From Spirochaetaceae bacterium (GTDB lineage: Bacteria > Spirochaetota > Spirochaetia > Treponematales > Breznakiellaceae), in assembly GCA_031290855.1 (NCBI GenBank), contig JAISLM010000058.1, positions 1 through 24,633 of the forward strand: a stretch of DNA of 24,633 nucleotides. The letters run 5' to 3'. The notes below the pieces were generated by a model. The model did no database searches and was not told the origin of the DNA. It saw nothing but the letters and a program-made list of their open reading frames with translations. This document shows, one piece after another, positions 1-6,098 of this stretch. Made by a program: the position numbers and the translations under genes. How positions within the stretch are numbered: the stretch's first letter is position 1; every line of letters starts with the position of its first letter.

Positions 1-116
1 AACACCCGGTCGAACAGCGCCGGCGCCCGCCCCCCTCGGAACAGGGGTTCCCTGTTGTTGACGCGGCTACTGATTTCGTACCACACGCCCTGTCTCAGCA
101 TTCTTAAATGTCTCAT
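1..116 (-). CDS. REP-associated (Y1/RAYT-like) transposase, N-terminal fragment cut by the window edge
   Basis: Reading leftwards from an ATG at 116, the 38 visible codons begin MRHLRMLRQGVWYEISSRVN and continue with NNREPLF. This matches the amino end of the IS200/RAYT-like Y1 transposase superfamily, whose members typically start with a basic segment, an aromatic 'G-x-x-Y-x-I' strand and an 'SRxNNRxxLF' motif. The reading frame is still open at base 1, so the gene continues outside the window. It belongs to the same family as the fragment at 24253-24633 and lies on the same strand; the two visible parts do not overlap. No clear ribosome-binding site precedes the ATG. Family assignment is from remembered motifs; whether this copy is intact cannot be seen. 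Confidence 0.7.
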   Translation of the reverse strand, partial: MRHLRMLRQGVWYEISSRVNNREPLFRGGRAPALFDRV

Positions 117-444
117 GTAAATATATTGGCGATTAACCCGCGTTTTGCTTTAACATACGGAGAAAAAACGGAAAGAATCTGAACCGGAAAGACCCTTCCG
201 TCAGCGCGGCGGGGATGTTAATTCTTAATTCTTGGCCGTCCGCAACGCCCCCGGCTCAACGCGGAACATTGAGCTTAAGGGGTTTGCTACTCACCTCATA
301 GCGGTAAGCTTAACGCAAACTCCAACCCGCTCGCACGGAAGACTCTACCGCCTTCTCCACGAAACGCGCTCGACAGCCCCCTCTCCAAAGCCATATCGCA
401 CGGACAACTATACAGTCACCGTCTTCCATTACTCATCATTAATG
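117..444. other. Intergenic stretch without a recognised gene; contains a degenerate hairpin relative
   Basis: No convincing coding region is seen here. A 90-codon open frame on the plus strand (232-504) has a TTG start, no good ribosome-binding site and runs into the dispersed repeat, so I do not call it a gene. At 282-295 there are 14 bases identical to the arm of the perfect hairpin at 2174-2214. A matching right part (GCGGT at 301-305 and GCAAACTCC at 315-323) follows, with an unrelated centre. This looks like a decayed copy of that palindrome. Confidence 0.5.
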
Positions 445-615
445 AGCTTTTCCCAAAACCCGGTTGGTTTTGAGCAAAGCTTCCGAAAAAGCAGTCTAAT
501 ATGACTAAAGTCCGCCCGCTTTTTCATATAAATCCAAGGCATCTGGACAAGCAAAGCTTGTCTCCCAAGCAAAGCTTGTCTCCCAAAAACTGAAGTTTTG
601 GGAAAGCCTCTAATT
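445..615. repeat. Composite palindromic dispersed repeat, copy 1 (uninterrupted)
   Basis: About 170 bp that recur, with small differences, at 5078-5409. The modules in order are: a hairpin built on AGCTTTTCCCAAAACC / GGTTTTG..AAAGCTT; an ACTAAAGTCC block; CGCTTTTTCATATAAATC; two tandem copies of an 18-bp unit; and a small palindrome of the type CCCAAAAACTGAAGTTTTGGG. It lies between the left transposase fragment and the 3' end of the aminotransferase gene. Copy 1 lacks the insertion present in copy 2, so it shows the uninterrupted state. It may be non-coding mobile or regulatory DNA; function unknown. Confidence 0.75.
548..583. repeat. 18-bp tandem repeat, two units
   Basis: Two head-to-tail copies of CAAGCAAAGCTTGTCTCC. 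Each unit contains the inverted pair CAAGC / GCTTG around AAA and can fold into a tiny hairpin. The corresponding site in the second dispersed copy (5324-5377) has three units, so the array length varies between copies. Confidence 0.85.
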
Positions 616-620
616 ACTCA

Positions 621-1907
621 TTATTTGAGCGCTGTCTCGTAAATGGTGGTGAAAACTTCAGGGAGTATTTCCTTTTCGATACTGGCGAACGCTATACGCA
701 GGTATTCGCTGCCGAACGCTATAGTACCGATACCGTGTTTTTCGAGCAGTTCGCGGCGCAGTTTGCCGGCGTCGATCCCCGTACAGCGCAGGCACATGAA
801 GTAGCCGGAGTTAAACGGCAGCGGCGACAGGCGCGGATGGTCTTTGTGCGCCTGAGTGAAGCGTTTTACAGCTTCGTAGCGTTCATTTAACACGTTAAAG
901 AAGTCGTTTTTCCGCGCCTCCGTCGTTTCGTCGCCGTACACCTTAATAAAGAGCGATTGCGCAAAGGTGTTTGCGCATGAAACGGAGGACCTTATCGAGC
1001 CCGTAAGTTTTGTGACTAGCGCGCCAAACTGCTCGCCCGTCAACCCCTTCGAGCCGAACGTCAACATCGCAAGCCGGAAGCCCCAACTGTAGTCCTCTTT
1101 CGTGGGGCCGTCCGTTTTTACGGCGAGCACACGCTCGTGCAGGCCGGCCAGCAGGCTGAAAATCGACTCGCGGCAGACGTCGTCCTCGTAAAAAAAACCA
1201 AAGTAGGCGTCGTCGCATATCACAAGCACGTCCGCTCCGCCGTAGGCGGCCTCGTTCACGCAGTCGACAAGCGCGTTTACCTCCGCGTTGATGGGCGAGT
1301 ATCCAGAAGGGTTGTTCGGGAAGTTAAGAATGACGCGGACGCTGCCGCTCCCCGCCTCCTCCAGAATTGCGCGTCTGATGCCGGGAATGTCCAGCCGCCC
1401 GTTCCCGTCAAAAAACTGAACCCCGCGCACCACGCCGCCGCAACGTTCCTCAAAAATCAGCCGGTAGTTGTCCCAGGCGGGCTCGGCGGAAATAATCGTC
1501 TGCCCCGCGTTCAAAAAGAGTTCCGCCGCGTATGAAAGCCCTGCCGTGATGCCGGGTGTAACGACAGGAAGCGAGACGCGCTCCGCGTTCAGCGAAGGAT
1601 TTTTTCGCAACATCAGATTTTTCCACAGTTCGCGCAACTTTTCGTTGCCGGCGGTGGGCGCGTAAGCGACGGTCTCCTCCGGCTCAAACTCAGGCATATA
1701 CCGCTTAAAGCCGGGCAGCAACATCGGCCTTCCGTTCGAAAACGCCATCCCTATAGTGCCGTTAGCCTTTGCGGCGGCCTTTTTGGCCTCGCCGCTCTGC
1801 GCTATTATCCCGCGCGGGAAGTACATTCGCTTCCCAAAATCAGAAAGCAGCCGCCACGCGGCCGTTCCTTCAAGAATGTTGTTCAATTCAACAGCCAGTT
1901 CATCCAT
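621..1907 (-). CDS. Class I/II PLP-dependent aminotransferase
   Basis: A 428-residue fold-type I aminotransferase that should transfer an amino group between an amino acid and a 2-oxo acid in the cytoplasm; the substrate is not evident. Visible features are a substrate-binding segment near residues 81-88 (AYAPTAGN), NFPNNPSGYSP near 195-205 (the conserved Asn of the family), DDAYFGFFY near 232-240, and VKTDGPTKEDYSWGFR near 263-278. In the last, K270 is the likely Schiff-base lysine, although K264 cannot be excluded. I chose the ATG at 1907. An upstream in-frame TTG (1958) would add 17 residues but would place the start upstream of a good promoter (1918-1947). No Shine-Dalgarno sequence is visible. 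The gene stands alone between two repeat-rich intergenic stretches. Confidence 0.88.
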   Translation of the reverse strand: MDELAVELNNILEGTAAWRLLSDFGKRMYFPRGIIAQSGEAKKAAAKANGTIGMAFSNGRPMLLPGFKRYMPEFEPEETVAYAPTAGNEKLRELWKNLMLRKNPSLNAERVSLPVVTPGITAGLSYAAELFLNAGQTIISAEPAWDNYRLIFEERCGGVVRGVQFFDGNGRLDIPGIRRAILEEAGSGSVRVILNFPNNPSGYSPINAEVNALVDCVNEAAYGGADVLVICDDAYFGFFYEDDVCRESIFSLLAGLHERVLAVKTDGPTKEDYSWGFRLAMLTFGSKGLTGEQFGALVTKLTGSIRSSVSCANTFAQSLFIKVYGDETTEARKNDFFNVLNERYEAVKRFTQAHKDHPRLSPLPFNSGYFMCLRCTGIDAGKLRRELLEKHGIGTIAFGSEYLRIAFASIEKEILPEVFTTIYETALK

Positions 1908-1917
1908 AATGTTGAAA

Positions 1918-1947
1918 ATTATACCCGTTCCCGCCGAAATCCGCCAA
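1918..1947 (-). promoter_or_regulatory. Sigma-70-type promoter for the aminotransferase gene
   Basis: On the minus strand TTGGCG (1947-1942) and TATAAT (1923-1918) are separated by 18 bp. The -10 box ends only 10 bases before the ATG at 1907, so the transcript would carry a leader of only a few bases. That agrees with the missing ribosome-binding site. Confidence 0.55.
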
Positions 1948-1999
1948 GCCCGCCGCAAGGCAAGCGTGTTTCACGCAGTGCGGTATATTGTGTGCCGCC

Positions 2000-2051
2000 T
2001 GAGCCTGTCCAAAAAATGTGCGCTAACGCGCAAGGTTTTGGGACAGGCTCA
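2000..2051. repeat. Nested inverted repeat (cruciform-like)
   Basis: TGAGCCTGTCC (2000-2010) pairs perfectly with GGACAGGCTCA (2041-2051). Inside it lies a second stem, TGCGC (2019-2023) with GCGCA (2028-2032), around a TAAC loop, and A-runs face T-runs between the two stems. There is no U-tract on either side, so it is not a standard terminator for the kinase gene that ends just upstream on the minus strand. Confidence 0.75.
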
Positions 2052-2052
2052 G

Positions 2053-2086
2053 GCAGTTTTTCAGGCTTTTAGCCCTGCAAAACTGC
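2053..2086. repeat. Inverted repeat, second hairpin of the array
   Basis: GCAGTTTT (2053-2060) pairs with AAAACTGC (2079-2086), with an inner CAGG / CCTG stem. It directly abuts the preceding palindrome, so the two form tandem hairpins. Confidence 0.7.
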
Positions 2087-2101
2087 GGAATTGATGCGTA
2101 T

Positions 2102-2139
2102 AGCCGGGCCGGGCGCTTACGCCCCGCGCTTTCCCGGCT
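2102..2139. repeat. Inverted repeat, third hairpin, followed by a G-run
   Basis: AGCCGGG (2102-2108) pairs with CCCGGCT (2133-2139), and inside it GGGCG (2111-2115) pairs with CGCCC (2120-2124) around CTTA. Immediately to the right, 2143-2159 is a plus-strand run of six, three, three and two G separated by single T, which could fold as a two-tier G-quadruplex. Confidence 0.65.
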
Positions 2140-2173
2140 TTCGGGGGGTGGGTGGGTGGTGTGTAAGAAAACT

Positions 2174-2214
2174 GGAGTTTGCTACTCACCGCTACGCGGT
2201 GAGTAGCAAACTCC
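2174..2214. repeat. Perfect 19-bp hairpin overlapping the 3' end of the kinase gene
   Basis: GGAGTTTGCTACTCACCGC (2174-2192) and its exact reverse complement (2196-2214) are separated by only TAC. The kinase stop codon (2182-2184, TAG on the minus strand) lies inside the left arm, so the palindrome supplies the last residues and the stop of that protein. A decayed relative is at 282-323. Confidence 0.85.
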
Positions 2215-3381
2215 GTAAGCAAGCGCTATGCGCTTGCACGGTGTCCGCGAGAGGAGCGGTACTAGAGGCTCGGATACGTCTATCGCGGCGGGAAAGTCGG
2301 ACGGCTCAAGGAGGACGGTCTCTCCGTCCGTCTGGGCCAGGATCGGGTATTCGCAGGTGAATTCGACGCGGCGGGCGGAGAATAGGCGTACTTCCGGGCA
2401 GCCGCCATGTTCGCCGCGGGCAACGAGACCCTTGATCGCGATCTTACGCAGAACCGGCATCTCACGCATCATGCAGACGTTGCGGTCGTCCGGCAGGATG
2501 CGGTTGCCCGCGCCGTAGGTGCGCCGCCCGCTAGCCCCTACCGCAAGGAGCAGCGTCTTCTCACGGAAATGTTTCACGGGGCCGTACGTTTCGTCGCGGA
2601 CGCGGACATCCATCAAACCGACTTTGTGTATCTTGCTGTAAAAGAGCGAGGCGGCGTCCAACCACAGTTTGTACGAATCGCCTGGAAGGCGGCCTTTCAT
2701 CCGGTTTGTCCAGCGGCTTACAAAGGCGTCCAGCCCGGCTGAAAGTATATTGAACGCATAGAAGGGGCCTTTCCCGTGCGTAGACGTGCTGAGCCGTACA
2801 GCGCTTGAATAAACGCGTCCGCGCGCTTCAAGCAGTGTGTCAAGCGCGTCCCCAAGGTTCGGCGCGTCCGCGCCGTCGTTGCCGGTACCCATAGGCAGCC
2901 GGAGAAACACGAAGCTGTCCCGTAATTTCGCCGCCACATCCGGCGCCGCCGTTATCCGTTTGTGGAATTCGCAAAGTATCTCAAGCGCCGTACCGTCCCC
3001 GCCCGAAGAAAGCACCAGGAACAAGGGATTTTCCGCCTCGCTACCGGCAGAAAGCGCCTCTTCGAGCAGATCCCGCGTGATCATGGCCGCGTTTCCCGCG
3101 GCTTTTGTCTCGTAAAACCCGTATTCGGCAAAACGACTCCCCGCCTTGCGAGAGGTCAGTGAAGGTTCGGCGTGATAGAGTCGCATCGGCGCGGCTTTTT
3201 TCACGGCGGCTTCCAGCGCGGCGCGGTGGGCTAGCAGCCGCTTCCCTATCGTAAAGCCGCCCGCCGCCGTGTTCGCGATGACGGTCCAGCGGAGGGGACG
3301 GTCCGCCGCGAGCGGGCTGCGCTCACAGATAAACGCGACGGAACGGGCGAATTCGCCGGCAAACTCCTTTATACGATTCAT
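2182..3381 (-). CDS. Diacylglycerol-kinase-like (DAGK catalytic domain) lipid/sphingosine kinase family protein
   Basis: A 399-residue protein of the DAGK/sphingosine-kinase/NAD-kinase-like fold, predicted to phosphorylate a lipid or other hydroxyl substrate with ATP. It shows an NTAAGG nucleotide-loop equivalent near residues 37-42, the hallmark SSGGDGT at 125-131 and LPMGTGND at 162-169; YKLWLDAASLFYSK follows in the C-terminal half. The ATG at 3381 overlaps the stop of the DUF2284 gene by four bases (ATGA), which argues for translational coupling and decides the start; the open frame upstream is a shadow of that gene. The last ~18 residues (CKRIALAYG onwards) are encoded by two palindromes and look like an acquired tail rather than family sequence. 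Substrate unknown. Confidence 0.8.
   Translation of the reverse strand: MNRIKEFAGEFARSVAFICERSPLAADRPLRWTVIANTAAGGFTIGKRLLAHRAALEAAVKKAAPMRLYHAEPSLTSRKAGSRFAEYGFYETKAAGNAAMITRDLLEEALSAGSEAENPLFLVLSSGGDGTALEILCEFHKRITAAPDVAAKLRDSFVFLRLPMGTGNDGADAPNLGDALDTLLEARGRVYSSAVRLSTSTHGKGPFYAFNILSAGLDAFVSRWTNRMKGRLPGDSYKLWLDAASLFYSKIHKVGLMDVRVRDETYGPVKHFREKTLLLAVGASGRRTYGAGNRILPDDRNVCMMREMPVLRKIAIKGLVARGEHGGCPEVRLFSARRVEFTCEYPILAQTDGETVLLEPSDFPAAIDVSEPLVPLLSRTPCKRIALAYGVCYSPRSGE
2219..2237. repeat. 8-bp hairpin adjoining the 19-bp hairpin
   Basis: GCAAGCGC (2219-2226), loop TAT, GCGCTTGC (2230-2237). It lies four bases from the larger hairpin and inside the kinase reading frame, so its product is part of the protein's tail. 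Confidence 0.75.
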
Positions 3382-3935
3382 GAAATAAGGAAACAGGCCA
3401 CGTAGGTCAGCGTACCCTTGCCGTAATGGTAAGGTATTCCGGCGGCGGTACAAACCTCGCTTACAAGCATTCCGTAGGCCTCCATAGAGCTGATCCTTTT
3501 TTTCGGGAAGCGGCAGGGCGCGTAAGGGCAGGAACAGGTTTCGCAGATACGGCACGCACCCGCGCCCAGAAGCAGCGCGTAAGGGTATTCCGGCAGGACG
3601 GCGTCGGAAAAACCCGCGATATGCGCGGAATGTTCCGCCCCGAGCCGCCACATTCCGTCCCAGTCGAACTCGTCGGCAAGAATGCCGGTCGTCTGCATGA
3701 TGATGCCGGACTTATAGCCGCGCACCCTGTCCCCGCAATCGTCCAGCGTCCCGCAGGCGGGCGGACAGGCCCAGTTTTTGCCGTAGGCCTTACACTTGTC
3801 CTCCGTACAGGCTTCGCGCACCTGCCGGTATATCTTGATTTTGGCCGGATCGACGGCGCGGGAGGCGGTAAAACCATGCCGTAACGCGAGTTCTGTCAGT
3901 TTAACGCAAGGATTTTCCGCCGCCCCCGGATCCAT
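3378..3935 (-). CDS. DUF2284 family cysteine-rich metal-binding protein
   Basis: A 185-residue protein with two cysteine clusters. The first is C43, C48, C57, C61 and C67, around the signature NWACPPACGTL; the second is C128, C131, C134, C136 and C141 in CRICETCSCPYAPC. This layout is typical of DUF2284, predicted metal or iron-sulfur proteins of anaerobes whose reaction is not known. It sits 16 bp behind the dehydrogenase gene and overlaps the kinase gene by 4 bp, so it is the middle gene of a three-gene operon. The ATG at 3935 has only a weak G-rich ribosome-binding sequence, fitting read-through translation from the upstream gene. I am confident of the family and have no basis for a specific function. 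Confidence 0.85.
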   Translation of the reverse strand: MDPGAAENPCVKLTELALRHGFTASRAVDPAKIKIYRQVREACTEDKCKAYGKNWACPPACGTLDDCGDRVRGYKSGIIMQTTGILADEFDWDGMWRLGAEHSAHIAGFSDAVLPEYPYALLLGAGACRICETCSCPYAPCRFPKKRISSMEAYGMLVSEVCTAAGIPYHYGKGTLTYVACFLIS

Positions 3936-3951
3936 AAAGCCCCGTGCCGCC

Positions 3952-4971
3952 CTATTCGAAGGAAATCAAGACTTTCCGCACGGAAGCGTTGTTCTTTTCG
4001 GTATAGTCGAAGGCTTCCGCCATTTGGCTTACAGGGTAGACCTTCGACACAAAGCCGGAAAGCGACAGCTTGCCGCTCCTGATAAAGTCTATCACAACGG
4101 GAAAACGTTTTGTTTGCAGGCGCGAACCGCAGACGGTCAGTTCTTTTTTGATGATGTTTACCGGCGCGATCTCGCTCGGCGTCTCATTGAAGCTGAGCTC
4201 GACGACGCGGCCCGCCGTCGAAGTTACAAGCACGGCGTCCTCGAAGGTCTTTTTGATACATACGGCGTCTATAGTTACGTTGGGCCCCATACCGTCCGTA
4301 ATCTCGGCCACTCGTTTGGGCATGTCTTCCTTTCCGGAGTTGATCACGAAGTCCGCGCCCCGGCTCTTCGCGTAGGCCAGTTTGTCGTCAACAAGGTCGG
4401 AGACGATCACGGTAGCGCCGTAAAGTTTCGCGAGGGAAGCGGCGGTCAGCCCTATCGTGCCGGCCCCCATCACAAGCACATAGTCGCCCTGCCGCACGTC
4501 GCCCCGGTAACAGGCCTGCGCCCCTATCGTGAACGGCTCTATCAGCGCGGCCTCGTCCCAGGGCAGGCCCTCGGGCAGGAGGTGCGCGTTGGCTTCCGGC
4601 ACGATCACGTATTCGGCGCAGCCGCCGTCCGCATGGACACCGAACACCTTCAAATCGGCGCACACGTTTGGCCGCCCCTGCCGGCAGGCGTAGCAAGTTC
4701 CGCAGTAAGTTATCGGTTCAACGACGATACGGTCGCCCGTCTTGACGGATTTAACGCCCGCGCCCGCAGCGGCGACCTCGCCTACAAACTCGTGCCCCCA
4801 GACACGCGGATAAACGGCAAACGGATTCTTGCCGTGCAGAATATGAATATCTGAGCCGCAGATACCGACGCGCTTAACCTTGACAAGCACGTCGCCTGCG
4901 TTTTTTACCTTGGGTATCTCCCGTTCCGCGAGCGTCAGCACTCCCGGCTTTTCAACAATTCCTACTTTCAT
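3952..4971 (-). CDS. Zinc-dependent medium-chain dehydrogenase, RspB-like
   Basis: A 339-residue MDR-superfamily NAD(P)-dependent alcohol/polyol dehydrogenase. Catalytic zinc ligands are visible as C38 (GICGSD), H60-E61 (GHEF) and probably E145; the structural zinc site is C90, C93, C96 and C104 (YCGTCYACRQGRPNVC). The Rossmann motif is GAGTIG at 169-174. Length and phrases such as the NPFAVYPRVWGHEF segment, GVHADGG, IEPFTIG and KRFPVVIDF resemble Escherichia coli RspB, a sugar-acid-linked oxidoreductase, more than threonine or sorbitol dehydrogenase. AAGGAG lies 8 bases before the ATG. It is the first gene of the operon with the DUF2284 and kinase genes. Upstream AT-rich DNA includes a TATAAA on the minus strand (5045-5040), a weak -10 candidate. 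The exact substrate is not determinable. Confidence 0.9.
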   Translation of the reverse strand: MKVGIVEKPGVLTLAEREIPKVKNAGDVLVKVKRVGICGSDIHILHGKNPFAVYPRVWGHEFVGEVAAAGAGVKSVKTGDRIVVEPITYCGTCYACRQGRPNVCADLKVFGVHADGGCAEYVIVPEANAHLLPEGLPWDEAALIEPFTIGAQACYRGDVRQGDYVLVMGAGTIGLTAASLAKLYGATVIVSDLVDDKLAYAKSRGADFVINSGKEDMPKRVAEITDGMGPNVTIDAVCIKKTFEDAVLVTSTAGRVVELSFNETPSEIAPVNIIKKELTVCGSRLQTKRFPVVIDFIRSGKLSLSGFVSKVYPVSQMAEAFDYTEKNNASVRKVLISFE

Positions 4972-5136
4972 AATTTATCTCCTTAAATAAGCAGATCCGG
5001 AATAAAAGCATTTACGAAAAAAACAAACCGGAGGCTTTCTTTATACCATAGAACTAAAGTTTTTTACATAAAACATAAGCTTTTCCAAAAACCCGGTTGG
5101 TTTTGGGAAAAGCTTCCGAAAAAACGGTCTAATCGG

Positions 5137-5288
5137 ACTAAAGTCCACAGGCGTTTACTTTCGAATCAAAAGTTCCGCGAATTAAACGAATTAACGCGAA
5201 TTATTGAAACAAACTCCGTTTAAATTCGCAAAAATCCGCGTAATTCGCGGACAATTTCCTTTAAGTAAACGCGCATAGACTAAAGTCC
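5137..5288. mobile_element. Nested palindromic insertion flanked by a 10-bp direct repeat (MITE-like)
   Basis: ACTAAAGTCC occurs at 5137-5146 and again at 5279-5288, but only once in the uninterrupted copy at 445-615. The 132 bases between the two carry nested inverted repeats: GCGTTTACTT (5151-5160) with AAGTAAACGC (5263-5272), and CCGCGAATT (5175-5183) with AATTCGCGG (5242-5250). This is the structure expected of a small non-autonomous element that inserted into the repeat and duplicated its target, or of a recombination between two short repeats. It encodes nothing. Confidence 0.6.
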
Positions 5289-5323
5289 GGCCCGCTTTTT
5301 CATATAAATCTAAGGCAGCCGGA

Positions 5324-5377
5324 CAAGCAAAGCTTGTCTCCCAAGCAAAGCTTGTCTCCCAAGCAAAGCTTGTCTCC
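5324..5377. repeat. 18-bp tandem repeat, three units
   Basis: Three exact head-to-tail copies of CAAGCAAAGCTTGTCTCC; the sister site at 548-583 has two. Each unit is internally self-complementary. A CRISPR array is ruled out because there are no spacers. Confidence 0.85.
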
Positions 5378-5510
5378 AAAAAACTGAAGTTTTTGGGAAG
5401 CGTCTATTAATAATAGTTCCTAGTATGGTCCACGTCAAGCGCTTTTTTATCCCCTACTGTGTCATTTGTCCTGTCCTGCTTAGCCGTTGGCACGGGCGTA
5501 AAGATTTTTC

Positions 5511-5539
5511 TTGCGGGATTAACTTTCCTGCCGTACAAT
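5511..5539 (+). promoter_or_regulatory. Sigma-70-type promoter for the hydrogenase operon
   Basis: TTGCGG (5511-5516) and TACAAT (5534-5539) are 17 bp apart, each close to consensus, giving a leader of roughly 65 bases before the hydC ATG at 5613. The rest of 5410-5612 holds no gene, and I see no convincing Rex-type operator. Confidence 0.5.
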
Positions 5540-5612
5540 AAAATATCGGTTAACATTTAAGTTCCAACAACGAATGAGAATGTGTTCCGGAATATTCAAT
5601 ACGGAGGTTTTC

Positions 5613-6086
5613 ATGTCAGAAAGCATCGATTTCCCTAAGGAACTTCTTTCATTCATTGAAGAATGGAAGATCAAACAAGGCAGCCTAATCATGATCCTGC
5701 ACAAAACGCAGGAGACGTTTGGCTATATTTCACGTCCGTCGGCTGAAAAACTGGCGCAACTCACCGGTATTCCGCTGGCGCGTATCTACGGCGTCGTGTC
5801 GTTTTACCACTTTTTCAAGACGACCAAGCCCGGAAAGAACAAGGTTTCGGTATGTCTCGGAACGGCGTGCTACCTGAAAGGCGGCGGCGACATTATCGAG
5901 GATGCCCGCAAACTGCTCGGCCTCGCGCCAGGCGGCGTCACGGAGGACGGTTTGTTCTCGATAGACGAGGTACGCTGCGTCGGTTGTTGCGGGCTTGCTC
6001 CGGTCATGACGGTAGGCAAAGAAACCTACGGGAAAATGACAAAGAATCAGCTTGCCGGTATTTTCGACAAGTACAGAACGGCTTAA
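5613..6086 (+). CDS. hydC: [FeFe]-hydrogenase gamma subunit HydC / HndA (NuoE-like [2Fe-2S] protein)
   Basis: A 157-residue thioredoxin-fold [2Fe-2S] subunit of the NuoE / 24-kDa family, passing electrons between the flavin subunit and the hydrogenase. Cluster ligands are C81 and C86 (CLGTACYLKGG) and C122 and C126 (CVGCCGLAP); the helical N-terminal part with QETFGYIS and the VVSFYHFF segment are family features. The ATG at 5613 is preceded by CGGAGG with 5 bases of spacing, a clearly better start than the ATG 39 bases upstream (5574), which has none. It is the first gene of a three-gene operon, 12 bp before hydB. Names follow the HydABC and HndABCD systems; whether the coenzyme is NAD or NADP cannot be read from it. 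Confidence 0.92.
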   Translation: MSESIDFPKELLSFIEEWKIKQGSLIMILHKTQETFGYISRPSAEKLAQLTGIPLARIYGVVSFYHFFKTTKPGKNKVSVCLGTACYLKGGGDIIEDARKLLGLAPGGVTEDGLFSIDEVRCVGCCGLAPVMTVGKETYGKMTKNQLAGIFDKYRTA

Positions 6087-6098
6087 AAGGAGTAAAAT

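Larger units (their letters stand above)
5078..5409. repeat. Composite palindromic dispersed repeat, copy 2 (interrupted)
   Basis: Same module order as 445-615: the AGCTTTTCC..GGTTTTGGGAAAAGCTT hairpin, the ACTAAAGTCC block, CGCTTTTTCATATAAATC, the 18-bp tandem units (three here) and the CCAAAAAACTGAAGTTTTTGG palindrome. It differs by about 140 extra bases after the first ACTAAAGTCC. It lies in the divergent intergenic between the dehydrogenase operon and the hydrogenase operon, which has no gene between 4972 and 5612. An open frame on the minus strand through it (repeating ETSFAW) is a by-product of the tandem units. Confidence 0.8.

Noticed and set aside
232..504. Plus-strand 90-codon ORF
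   Set aside because: TTG start, no ribosome-binding site, and the 3' half lies in the dispersed repeat.
548..583. Possible CRISPR array
   Set aside because: Units are directly adjacent with no spacers, only two or three units, and no cas genes.
3796..4854. Plus-strand open frame opposite the dehydrogenase
   Set aside because: Antisense shadow; the minus strand has all zinc-binding and Rossmann motifs.
5191..5379. Minus-strand ORF repeating ETSFAW
   Set aside because: It is only the translation of the 18-bp tandem units and the nested insert, with no ribosome-binding site and no family.
5540..5573. Rex or other redox-repressor operator in the hydrogenase leader
   Set aside because: The GTTAAC and TTAA stretches do not form the expected TTGTGA-type palindrome.
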